This document shows positions 8,146 through 15,779 of a stretch of DNA of 47,272 bases, one piece after another. Below the pieces are notes generated by a model. The model was not told where the DNA came from. It was given only the letters and a program-made list of their open reading frames with translations, and did no database searches. The position numbers were made by a program, and so were the translations under genes. Source of the stretch: an uncultured Pseudomonadota bacterium (lineage in GTDB: Bacteria; Pseudomonadota; Zetaproteobacteria; Mariprofundales; Mariprofundaceae); assembly GCA_913055645.1 (NCBI GenBank), contig CAJXLC010000014.1:1-47272 (forward strand). Direction: 5' to 3'. The first letter of the stretch is position 1; every line of letters starts with the position of its first letter.

Positions 8146-9360
8146 TTACATCAAGAATTCAAAGCCCAAGGCTAAATCTGTAACTTTTGTATCCGCAGCA
8201 GGGACACCAGTAGATGTTTTAGCTGAACCGTAAGTCAAGTTAATACGAGCATTCTGATACAATGAATACCCAAGACCTGTTACAAATGTAGTAGTCTTAA
8301 CAGCACCAATTTTGTCACTACCAAAACCAATCATTGCAATAATGTTGCTAACAGGCTCAACAGTTGCACGCAAAGAGTAACCTGTACGGTTGTTTGTAGT
8401 GCTTAGCGGATTATATACGTTGATTTCTGTAGCAGATGAAGATTTCGCAGAAGCAACATCAGCATAGATACCATAAGACATATCACCAGCTTCACCTTGA
8501 AGCTGTGCGCTCAAACCATAACGTTTAGCAACCTGTTTAACACCAGCAATAGTTGGACTAGTAGTACCACTTACAACGATAGCACCAATACCTAATTCAG
8601 CACCACCAAGATCGAAGAAGCCTTGACCGCGAACCATAGGAGCCAAGTTCCAGTTAGTACCTAGCGTGGCATTATTGTTGATACCACCGATAGTGATTGC
8701 ACCCATATCATTAGCGTATGAAGCAGAAACACCTACTGTATTATATGGGCCTGCTGCATTAGTAGTCGCCATTGCGCCATTGATAGACACATCACCACCG
8801 TTTAACAAGCCACTATGTTGACCCCAAACACTCATCAACTGAAGACCAGCGTCTTCACCAAAACCAGTGTTGTAATAAGACAAGATAACTTTACCGTTAC
8901 CAACGTCTACAGAGTGTAACAATTGTTGGTTAGAGAAAGGACCACCAGTTGTACCATCATATTCAATAAATGCACCAGTATTAGAACCGATACGACCAGC
9001 AATCATCAACACTTGGTCAGCAGTAGTTGCGATTGATTTTGTTGTGGTAGTAATAGCACCAGTGGTAGTTTTTACATTGTGGAACTGAGGACGGAACATC
9101 GCTGTGATGTTCAAAACTGATGGGATAGAAAGATTGTCATCTTCAACCAATGCTTCTTCACCAACATCAGTGAATGCACCTTCTTTAAAAGCGCGACCGA
9201 AAGCAGCTAGTGTTGGGAATGATTGGAAATGGCAGCTCAAGCAAGCAGCACCAGTTTGACGTGCGAATGCTGGAACAGCTTCAGATGTTGTAGGTGCGAT
9301 AGAAACAGCAGAAACCGCAACAACAGCGAAAGCAGCAGCAGAAAGAAGAGTCTTCTTCAT
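8146..9360 (-). CDS. cyc2: Cyc2-type outer-membrane cytochrome-porin (iron oxidase)
   Basis: The 404-residue protein has a signal peptide (cut near SEA/VPAF). A single c-type heme motif CLSCH follows at residues 40-44, inside the Cyc2 signature PAFARQTGAAC...FGRAFK. The rest is a long beta-strand-rich region with alternating polar and hydrophobic residues, typical of an outer-membrane barrel. Cyc2 takes electrons from Fe(II) at the cell surface and passes them across the outer membrane. Size and order (heme at the N-terminus, porin after) fit the family. ATG 9360 is chosen over the longer frame because GAGG is nine bases upstream and the signal peptide begins there. It is a single-gene unit with its own terminator, flanked by family-1 repeats. 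Fe(II) oxidation is inferred from the family. Confidence 0.9.
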   Translation of the reverse strand: MKKTLLSAAAFAVVAVSAVSIAPTTSEAVPAFARQTGAACLSCHFQSFPTLAAFGRAFKEGAFTDVGEEALVEDDNLSIPSVLNITAMFRPQFHNVKTTTGAITTTTKSIATTADQVLMIAGRIGSNTGAFIEYDGTTGGPFSNQQLLHSVDVGNGKVILSYYNTGFGEDAGLQLMSVWGQHSGLLNGGDVSINGAMATTNAAGPYNTVGVSASYANDMGAITIGGINNNATLGTNWNLAPMVRGQGFFDLGGAELGIGAIVVSGTTSPTIAGVKQVAKRYGLSAQLQGEAGDMSYGIYADVASAKSSSATEINVYNPLSTTNNRTGYSLRATVEPVSNIIAMIGFGSDKIGAVKTTTFVTGLGYSLYQNARINLTYGSAKTSTGVPAADTKVTDLALGFEFLM

Positions 9361-9494
9361 GTGTAAAACCTCGTTATTATGTATTTGGCTCCGTAGAACC
9401 ATGTTGAAAAGCGTTGCTCTCAATAAGTGACCCAAGAGTCATTTAATCCAGCGAACGATGCGAACTGTGGCAAGCTTTGGGTGGTGGGTCAAGA

Positions 9495-9515
9495 TGATAC
9501 ACTTGCAGTGTGTCA
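9495..9515. promoter_or_regulatory. Palindrome upstream of cyc2, possible operator
   Basis: TGATACAC-TTGCA-GTGTGTCA is an imperfect dyad (7 of 8 arm positions pair) about 135 bases upstream of the cyc2 start. It lies between the promoter-proximal region and a family-1 repeat. Size and symmetry suit a dimeric regulator. No convincing -35/-10 pair could be assigned, so the role is a guess. Confidence 0.3.
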
Positions 9516-9537
9516 TTTTGCGACAGTGGATATTTGT

Positions 9538-9615
9538 AAGATCCCTCGGCTTCGCTCGGGATGACAGTGGTATAGGAGTGTTGGGATGTCATTCCGACCG
9601 AAGTGGAGAAATCTT
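9538..9615. repeat. Family-1 hairpin repeat, left flank of GIY-YIG gene
   Basis: The unit starts with AAGATCCCTCGG and continues through CGGGATGACA, a spacer of about 20 bases, TGTCATTCCGACC and GGAGAAATCTT. Outer and inner arms pair (AAGATC/ATCTT and GGGATGACA/TGTCATTCC), so the whole unit can fold on itself. Its first 29 bases are identical to the copy at 9963-10031 in the same orientation. Confidence 0.88.
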
Positions 9616-9638
9616 GTAGTCTACAGTTTTAAATAATA

Positions 9639-9950
9639 ATGGTCAGGCGGGAGTTTCTATTGGGTAATCGTCAATATTACGTTTATATTCTAACGAACTG
9701 GAATCATAGAGTGATGTATATTGGCATGACGAATAACTTGCATCGTCGCATATATGAGCATCAGCAACATATGGTTGAAGGGTTTACGGATAAGTATCAG
9801 GTTGGAAAGCTGGTTTACGTTGAATCGGCAACTGATGTGCATGCGGCAATTGCAAGAGAAAAACAGCTTAAGCGGTGGCGCAGGGAAAAGAAAAACAATC
9901 TTGTTGAATCAATGAACCCAGATTGGAATGATTTGAGTGCGCAGTGGTAA
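9639..9950 (+). CDS. GIY-YIG nuclease-domain protein (UPF0213/YhbQ-like)
   Basis: The 103-residue protein is a single GIY-YIG domain. It has YYVYILTN at 13-20, YIGMTNNLHRRIYEH with the conserved arginine, GFTDKYQVGKLVYVE, and AREKQLKRWRREKK with the expected catalytic glutamate, ending in NPDWNDL. These stand-alone domains are a large family that cut structured DNA; no partner domain is present. No ribosome-binding site is visible before ATG 9639. It is enclosed by two direct copies of a family-1 hairpin repeat (9538-9615 and 9963-10031), which suggests a mobile or repeat-linked unit. Confidence 0.92.
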   Translation: MVRREFLLGNRQYYVYILTNWNHRVMYIGMTNNLHRRIYEHQQHMVEGFTDKYQVGKLVYVESATDVHAAIAREKQLKRWRREKKNNLVESMNPDWNDLSAQW

Positions 9951-9962
9951 TGATAAGATTAA

Positions 9963-10031
9963 AAAGATCCCTCGGCTTCGCTCGGGATGACAAGGGCGTG
10001 AGTATGTCATTCCGACCTTGCGGAGGAATCT
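9963..10031. repeat. Family-1 hairpin repeat, right flank of GIY-YIG gene
   Basis: The copy opens with the same 29 bases as the one at 9538 and ends in TGTCATTCCGACC...GGAGGAATCTT, with a shorter spacer. It starts 12 bases after the GIY-YIG stop codon. The reverse complement of this unit matches 7957-8023. Confidence 0.88.
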
Positions 10032-10116
10032 TATGAGTATGGTCATGCTCGAAGGGTGATAGAATAAAAAAAAGCGTTGGTTGTGCCTTGGGTGTTTTAA
10101 GGTTAATTTTGCGGAC

Positions 10117-11451
10117 ATGCAGAAATCGTTATGTTTTGAACAATTAGTTCATACGTTTAGTCAGGGTTGTAAACCTCGTTCCGATTGGCGCATTGGCACA
10201 GAACATGAAAAATTTGGTTTTTATAAAGATTCATTAAAATCTTTATCCTTTGATGGCCCGTCAGGCATTGCACAAGTTTTGCAAGGATTGATGCAGTTTG
10301 GCTGGCAAGCTATTTATGAAAATAATTTGCCTATTGCACTTAGTAAGCAGGGAGCTTCGATTACGCTAGAACCAGGCGGGCAGTTCGAGCTTTCAGGTGC
10401 GCCGCTGTTCACTATTCATGATACTTATATAGAGACATCAAAACATTTTGAAGAATTGGCTATGATTAATGAGGCCTTAAATATTGATTTTCTTTGCATG
10501 GGCTTTCAACCCAAATGGGCGCGTGAAGATATGAATTGGATGCCCAAGGCACGTTATGCGGTGATGCGTGACTATATGCCCAAGGTTGGCAGCAAAGGTT
10601 TGGATATGATGTCGCGCACTTCAACGATTCAAGCCAATCTCGATTTTGAATCGGAAGAAGACATGGTGCGTAAGTTGCGCATTGGTTTTTGTTTGCAGCC
10701 TTTGGTGACGGCTCTTTATGCAGCCAGTCCATTTGAGCATGGTGAGCCTAGCCCTTATTTATCCAACCGTGGGGCGGCTTGGTTGGATACTGATGCCGAG
10801 AGGACGGGTATTCCAGCTTGTGTGTTTGAAGATGATTTCGGTTTTGAAGCATGGACTGAGTGGGTATTGGATGTGCCGATGTACTTTGTCATGCGTGATG
10901 GCAAATATATTGATTGTGCAGGCGAGAGCTTTCGAGCATTTTTAGATGGCAAGTTGCCGCAATTGATGGGTGAGTTGCCCACTATAGATGATTGGGAGCT
11001 GCATACATCTACCGTATTCCCAGATGTTCGACTCAAACACTATATTGAAATGCGCGGTGCAGCCGCAGGTGATACGGCATGGATTTGTGCATTGCCAGCC
11101 TTGTGGAAAGGGCTGCTTTATGATGCACAGGCAGAAGATGAAATATGGGATGTGGTGAAAGACTGGCAACGTGATGAATTGCTTGAATTGCGTGAAAATG
11201 TGACCAAAACAGCATTTAATACGAAGTTTCGAGATATGAAAGTGTTAGATTTGTGCAAAATCATGTTGGGTATATCGCAAGCAGGGCTTGAGCGCATAAA
11301 CGCATGCAATGCACAGGGTGAAAATGAAACAATGTATTTGCGACCATTGCAAGAAGCGGTTGTCTCTGAGAAAACACGGGCTGATATTTGGTTATATCAA
11401 TATCATCATGAGTGGCAGCAAAGTGTTGATCCGTTGTTTACTTTAAAGTAA
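10117..11451 (+). CDS. gshA: Glutamate-cysteine ligase (plant/alphaproteobacterial GCS2 type)
   Basis: This enzyme joins glutamate to cysteine, the first step of glutathione synthesis. The 444-residue sequence matches the plant-type glutamate-cysteine ligase family. It has RIGTEHEKFGF with the metal-binding acids near the start, LEPGGQFELSGAP in the ATP/metal region and MEMRGAAAGD-like residues (EMRGAAAGDT) further on. ATG 10117 is chosen because the open frame upstream begins only with TTG at 10081 and is not conserved in type. It is not the E. coli GshA type. The partner gshB is not in the window. It stands alone, with VOC convergent. Confidence 0.88.
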   Translation: MQKSLCFEQLVHTFSQGCKPRSDWRIGTEHEKFGFYKDSLKSLSFDGPSGIAQVLQGLMQFGWQAIYENNLPIALSKQGASITLEPGGQFELSGAPLFTIHDTYIETSKHFEELAMINEALNIDFLCMGFQPKWAREDMNWMPKARYAVMRDYMPKVGSKGLDMMSRTSTIQANLDFESEEDMVRKLRIGFCLQPLVTALYAASPFEHGEPSPYLSNRGAAWLDTDAERTGIPACVFEDDFGFEAWTEWVLDVPMYFVMRDGKYIDCAGESFRAFLDGKLPQLMGELPTIDDWELHTSTVFPDVRLKHYIEMRGAAAGDTAWICALPALWKGLLYDAQAEDEIWDVVKDWQRDELLELRENVTKTAFNTKFRDMKVLDLCKIMLGISQAGLERINACNAQGENETMYLRPLQEAVVSEKTRADIWLYQYHHEWQQSVDPLFTLK

Positions 11452-11459
11452 TCCTACAG

Positions 11460-11828
11460 TTAATGTTTAACTTCACATAATTCTACCGCATTGCCATCAG
11501 GATCGTGGCAGAATAATGCAGCGCGTCCTGACTTACTTAATGTGTAGGTGATATTTGCTTGTAGCATTTTATCACAGGTTTGTTGTAAATCATTCACTGC
11601 CAAGGCGATATGAAAGTCGCGCCCACCATGTGCTGGTTTGACACTTTCTTCGTAAGGATTATGCACACGCATCAAGTGCAATTGTTGATTGTTTCCAAGC
11701 TTATAAAACAACCCCTCAAAACCCAAGTTGGGGCGTATATCACGCTCTAAGCCCAATATATCTTCGTAAAAATGCGCTGATTTCTCTAAGTCGGATATAA
11801 TCATACTTACATGCAATAGTTTCAACAC
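11460..11828 (-). CDS. VOC/glyoxalase-fold protein
   Basis: This 122-residue protein has two vicinal-oxygen-chelate half-domains. The first contains LLHVSMIISDLEKSAHFYED and the second FHIALAVNDL, followed by CHDPDGNAVELCE. Histidine and glutamate occur at the metal-ligand positions of glyoxalase I relatives. Lactoylglutathione lyase is possible and would suit the neighbouring gshA, but substrate cannot be told from the fold. AGGAGG lies just before the start region; the start may be GTG 11828 or TTG 11825. It is convergent with gshA. Confidence 0.8.
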   Translation of the reverse strand: MLKLLHVSMIISDLEKSAHFYEDILGLERDIRPNLGFEGLFYKLGNNQQLHLMRVHNPYEESVKPAHGGRDFHIALAVNDLQQTCDKMLQANITYTLSKSGRAALFCHDPDGNAVELCEVKH

Positions 11829-11871
11829 AACCTCCTGCCCATTTGTGTTTTGTGTATCACGCGATACTCAA

Positions 11872-11960
11872 GAGCGACATATGTCGCGCTGTGAAAACTC
11901 AACGAATGAATACAAAATGATGAATGGTATCATTTTGTATTCAAGAGTTTTCATGTCGCC
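11872..11960. repeat. Family-2 hairpin repeat, copy 1
   Basis: This copy holds GCGACATATGTCGC and CGCTGTGAAAACTCAACG, then a near-perfect hairpin with arms GAATACAAAATGAT (from 11907) and ATCATTTTGTATTC. A GAAAACTC/GAGTTTTC pair lies outside it. It overlaps the 3' end of the hotdog-protein gene, whose TGA (11943-11941) is in the stem. Confidence 0.8.
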
Positions 11961-12438
11961 CTACATAATCCAAAGGACGAATAGCAATAGTATTACGGAT
12001 GGTTGTGCAAACCTTTCCATCTTCGCGTACATAGTGCATGTCAAAGCAAGGCGTTGAGCGTTGATGTTCGAGAAGTTCTTGTTTGATGGTGGTGACTTGT
12101 TCATCACTCAAATCAAAGTGTAGTATTAAATCGGAGTTGCCTACGCGCAAGAATTCCAGTTCCAAATGTTTGGTTGCTACACGATAGCCAGGAAAATTTT
12201 TCACGCATGCAATCGCAGGAATAGGGTCAGCAAGATTGGCTTGAGAGCCTCCAAACATATTACCTGCGGCATTTTTTGATGCCCATGTTAGCGGAAGTTT
12301 GATGCGAACATGGTTCCAGTGCTTGGAATGTTCGATAATTTTAGGGTGCATCATCCAAAAGGGTGGGTACCACGCAAAACGCCGTGCTTCTGAAAGAAAA
12401 CCAAGCTTGGTTAGTACGGGGGAGGGTTTGTCATCCAT
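11941..12438 (-). CDS. DUF4442-type hotdog-fold protein (thioesterase-like)
   Basis: The 165-residue protein resembles the DUF4442/PaaI-like hotdog family. There is a helix with FGGSQANLADPIPAIA, where thioesterases have their active-site region, then strands such as VATKHLELEFLRVG. It probably acts on an acyl-CoA or acyl-ACP, but neither substrate nor activity can be shown. The last few codons (HENS and the stop) lie inside the family-2 repeat, so the native C-terminus may have been replaced by repeat sequence. It is monocistronic, after the pdh terminator. Confidence 0.7.
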   Translation of the reverse strand: MDDKPSPVLTKLGFLSEARRFAWYPPFWMMHPKIIEHSKHWNHVRIKLPLTWASKNAAGNMFGGSQANLADPIPAIACVKNFPGYRVATKHLELEFLRVGNSDLILHFDLSDEQVTTIKQELLEHQRSTPCFDMHYVREDGKVCTTIRNTIAIRPLDYVGRHENS

Positions 12439-12488
12439 AGTGTTTTAAATGTGGTCGATATTTACATAAAGTCAAATAGTAAGCACAT

Positions 12489-12511
12489 AAAAAAAGGCTC
12501 CCGAAGGAGCC
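12489..12511 (-). terminator. Rho-independent terminator of the pdh operon
   Basis: On the minus strand, GGCTCC-TTCG-GGAGCC is followed by seven T residues, immediately after the lpd stop. Its UUCG loop and T-run are the same design as the cyc2 terminator. Confidence 0.92.
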
Positions 12512-12517
12512 TTTAGA

Positions 12518-14341
12518 TTAGATGTGTATCGCTTTATCATCCGAATCGAGGACTGATTCGTGAAGCATCTCTGATAATGTGGGATGCGGGAACATATGAT
12601 GCGCAAGTTCTTCTTCAGTTGTTTCCAATGTGCGTGCCAACTGCAAAGAAACGATTAACTCGGTGGCTTCTGCCCCAACGATATGCGCACCAAGCAACTC
12701 GCCTGTTTCAGCATCAAAAATGGTTTTCACCATGCCTTCGGTTTCTGCCAAGCCCATAGCTTTACCATTGGTGCCGTATGCCATGCGTCCAACTTTGATA
12801 TTAAGACCTTCATCTTTGCATTGTTGTTCGGTTTTACCACATGAACCCACTTGCGGCTGGCAGTAAGTGCAACCTGGTACATTGCCATAATCTACAGGAT
12901 GTGGATTGTCACCATGGATGGCTTCCACACATACAATGCCTTCATGACTTGCCACATGTGCCAAAGCAGGCGCGCCAACCACATCACCAATGGCATACAC
13001 ACCTTGATGATCGGTGCGGTAGTAGTCATCAACTTCAATTTGATTGCGCTCAACCTTCATGGCGGTGTTTTCAGCACCAATCGTGTCGGTATTGCCAATA
13101 ACGCCCACAGCCACGAGGCAAACATCACCTTCAATGCTTTGTGTTTTGTCTTTGACTGTGTATTCAACCACAGCTTTACCATCGACATTTTTCGCCGAAG
13201 AGACCATCGCACCTGTAATAATCTTAATGCCGTTCTTTTTAAAGGAACGATCCACCACTTTGGAAATTTCAGCATCCTCTAAGGGTAAGATCTGCGGCGC
13301 AGCTTCAATTACGGTTACTTCTGAACCCATGGCGTTATAAAAATACGCGAATTCCATGCCGATTGCACCAGAGCCAATGACCACCAATTTCTTGGGTAAT
13401 GACGTTGGTGCCAATGCCTGTTTGTAGGTAATGATAACTTTATTATCCACATCCATGCCTGGAAATGCACGCGCTCGCGCACCAGTTGCAACAATCACAT
13501 GTTTGGCAGTCACTTGCTTGCTGTTGCCATCGGCATCTTTGACCATGAGTTTGTTATCGGCTTCAAATGTTGCGAATCCTTCGATATGCTCAATTTTGTT
13601 TTTCTTGAATAAGAAACCAATACCACCATTTAATTTGGCTGAAATTTTACGTGAGCGCGCTACTGCCTTGACCAAGTCTGGTTTGGTTTCACTTATGCCC
13701 AAGCCCAACTCATCGCCACTGTGTTGAATGACGTTAATAATCTCGGCTGTGCGTAACAATGCTTTGGTCGGGATGCAGCCCCAATTCAGGCAAATGCCGC
13801 CCAAATGTGTGGATTCGATGCAGGCAACCTTGAAACCCAGTTGTGCAGCACGAATCGCCGCAACATAACCACCAGGCCCTGCTCCAATCACGACCACATC
13901 ATATTCACCATCGGCATTGAATACGCCAGCAGGTTTTAAATTCAATTCATGTTCATCATCCGATGTTGGAGCAGCACTTGCTGCCACGATATTTTCAACA
14001 ACATCAGCCGATGCGACCACGGGCGCAGCTTCTGGAGCAGCCTCTGTGCTTGCGCTAGGCTCGGCAATGCCTTCTGGCATATAATCATCAGGGACTTCTT
14101 CATCATCTTCGGCGATGACTGCAATCGCAGCACCAACCGGGATTAAATCGCCCTCAGCAGCAATGATTTTATGTAGCGTGCCTTCTTCAACGACTTCAAC
14201 TTCCATCGTGGCTTTGTCGGTTTCAATTTCCACCAAGACTTCACCAGAAACAAGTTCATCACCTTCTTTTTTAAGCCAGCGGGCAATTTTGCCTTCGGTC
14301 ATGGTTGGTGATAATTGGGTCATAAATACATCAATGGGCAT
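12518..14341 (-). CDS. lpd: Dihydrolipoyl dehydrogenase (E3) with N-terminal lipoyl domain
   Basis: E3 reoxidises dihydrolipoamide of the pyruvate dehydrogenase complex with NAD+. The 607-residue protein begins with a lipoyl domain (1-90, lipoyl lysine K43) and an Ala/Glu/Pro-rich linker, then the flavoprotein. FAD motif GAGPGG is at 153-158 and the redox-active disulfide C184/C189 is in GGICLNWGCIPTK. The NAD motif is GSGAIGME, and the C-terminal catalytic block is HPTLSE. The lipoyl domain is nearly identical to that of the adjacent aceF. The stretch after the central domain has extra cysteines (CTYC, SCGKTEQQC). AGAGGAA precedes the start; it is the last gene of pdhA-pdhB-aceF-lpd. Confidence 0.95.
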   Translation of the reverse strand: MPIDVFMTQLSPTMTEGKIARWLKKEGDELVSGEVLVEIETDKATMEVEVVEEGTLHKIIAAEGDLIPVGAAIAVIAEDDEEVPDDYMPEGIAEPSASTEAAPEAAPVVASADVVENIVAASAAPTSDDEHELNLKPAGVFNADGEYDVVVIGAGPGGYVAAIRAAQLGFKVACIESTHLGGICLNWGCIPTKALLRTAEIINVIQHSGDELGLGISETKPDLVKAVARSRKISAKLNGGIGFLFKKNKIEHIEGFATFEADNKLMVKDADGNSKQVTAKHVIVATGARARAFPGMDVDNKVIITYKQALAPTSLPKKLVVIGSGAIGMEFAYFYNAMGSEVTVIEAAPQILPLEDAEISKVVDRSFKKNGIKIITGAMVSSAKNVDGKAVVEYTVKDKTQSIEGDVCLVAVGVIGNTDTIGAENTAMKVERNQIEVDDYYRTDHQGVYAIGDVVGAPALAHVASHEGIVCVEAIHGDNPHPVDYGNVPGCTYCQPQVGSCGKTEQQCKDEGLNIKVGRMAYGTNGKAMGLAETEGMVKTIFDAETGELLGAHIVGAEATELIVSLQLARTLETTEEELAHHMFPHPTLSEMLHESVLDSDDKAIHI

Positions 14342-14377
14342 AATCGTTCCTCTTGATTCGGGCTTATATTCGTTTCA

Positions 14378-15703
14378 TTAAATAAGTACAGATGCTGGGC
14401 ATTCAATGTGTTTTTTCAGTGCGTTCAAATACTCTGCACCGACAGCGCCATCTACCACACGGTGATCACAAGAAAGGGTTAACGTCATCATTTTTTTCAC
14501 AACGACTTGCCCATTTTCTGCGACAGCACGTTCTTCTGTGCCACCAACTGCTAAAATCGCGCCTTCAGGTGGATTGACAATAGCATTGAATTGTTTGATG
14601 CCATACATGCCAAGGTTGGAAATGGAGAATGTACCACCTGTGTACTCTTCAGGCTTTAATGCGCCTTCACGTGCCTTACCTGCCAACTCTTTAATTTCAT
14701 TGGAAATTTCAACAATTGATTTTTGTTCTGAAAAACGCACAACGGGTGTAATCAAGCCGCCTTCAATGGCTACAGCAATAGAAATATGCGCATGTTTATG
14801 TTGGTAAGTATGGCTATCTGTCCATGATGCATTGGCAGCAGGAACATCGACCAAAGCCTTGGCAACAGCCTTTACGATAAAATCATTTACACTTAATTTG
14901 AATGCGCCATCGGCAGATTCATTAAGTTGCGCACGCAAATCCATCAACCTATCCATTTGCACATCCATGCTTAAATAGAAGTGAGGAACTTGTTGCTTGG
15001 ATTCGGTCAAACGGCGTGATATAGCTTTGCGCATCATGCTATTTTCAATCGCATCATACTCATCGGCATGGTAAGGCATGGGTCCTGTTGGTAATGGGCG
15101 TAGTGCAACAGGTGTGAATGATTGTCCACCCAAATTAATGCCACGTTTGGAGGCTTTTTCAATATCCGCTTTGACAATACGACCTTTCGGACCCGTGCCT
15201 GTAATTGCGGCGATGTTGATGCCTTTTTGTTTTGCCAAACGACGTGCCAAGGGTGATGCCTTGATGCGTTTATCGTTGGCAGCACGCACAACTTCTGCCA
15301 TATCCACTTCGACTGTTTGTGCCGTAACAGGGTCTGGTGCCGGTGTTGTAGCGATAGCTTGAGCGACGGGTTCTGGGCTTGCTGGAATATCTGCCGTTGC
15401 AGTGGTTTCCAATACAGGTGCTTCACCAGTGCTTTCAGGCATATAATCGGCTGGAACCTCTTCACCATCTTCGGCGATGACTGCAATAGCAGTACCTACA
15501 GGAATCAAAGTACCTTCTGCGGCAATAATCTTGTGCAGTGTACCTTCTTCAATGACTTCAACTTCCATGGTGGCTTTGTCGGTTTCAATTTCCACCAAGA
15601 CTTCACCAGAAACAAGTTCATCGCCTTCTTTTTTCAGCCAGCGAGCAATCTTGCCTTCGGTCATCGTAGGCGATAATTGGGTCATAAATACATCAATCGG
15701 CAT
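14378..15703 (-). CDS. aceF: Pyruvate dehydrogenase E2, dihydrolipoamide acetyltransferase
   Basis: E2 transfers the acetyl group from lipoamide to CoA and forms the core of the complex. The 441 residues run: one lipoyl domain (1-90, K43 in ETDKATME), a Pro/Ala/Thr-rich linker, a peripheral-subunit-binding domain (about 146-181, ASPLARRLAKQKG), and the catalytic domain ending in SCDHRVVDGAVG with the active-site histidine and aspartate. AGAGG precedes the ATG. Having one lipoyl domain per chain matches the alphaproteobacterial/mitochondrial form. An alternative 2-oxoacid substrate is unlikely given the E1 genes beside it. Confidence 0.95.
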   Translation of the reverse strand: MPIDVFMTQLSPTMTEGKIARWLKKEGDELVSGEVLVEIETDKATMEVEVIEEGTLHKIIAAEGTLIPVGTAIAVIAEDGEEVPADYMPESTGEAPVLETTATADIPASPEPVAQAIATTPAPDPVTAQTVEVDMAEVVRAANDKRIKASPLARRLAKQKGINIAAITGTGPKGRIVKADIEKASKRGINLGGQSFTPVALRPLPTGPMPYHADEYDAIENSMMRKAISRRLTESKQQVPHFYLSMDVQMDRLMDLRAQLNESADGAFKLSVNDFIVKAVAKALVDVPAANASWTDSHTYQHKHAHISIAVAIEGGLITPVVRFSEQKSIVEISNEIKELAGKAREGALKPEEYTGGTFSISNLGMYGIKQFNAIVNPPEGAILAVGGTEERAVAENGQVVVKKMMTLTLSCDHRVVDGAVGAEYLNALKKHIECPASVLI

Positions 15704-15779
15704 GGTTTACCTCTTTTAGTAGCGTGAGCCACGTAGTCTATGGTTCATATTCTTCGTAGCATGTTCATCATGATGTTGA

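Noticed and set aside
7911-10031. CRISPR array or attachment sites
   Set aside because: Repeats are self-complementary, unequal in spacing and interrupted by genes; spacers are not uniform and no cas gene is present.
12851-13282. Open frame on the plus strand across lpd
   Set aside because: Antisense to a certain gene, with no ribosome-binding site and no recognisable protein.
15034-15486. Long open frame (150 codons) on the minus strand in another frame of aceF
   Set aside because: It overlaps the E2 gene, reads as low-complexity H/Q/P-rich sequence and has no domain; it is a frame shadow.
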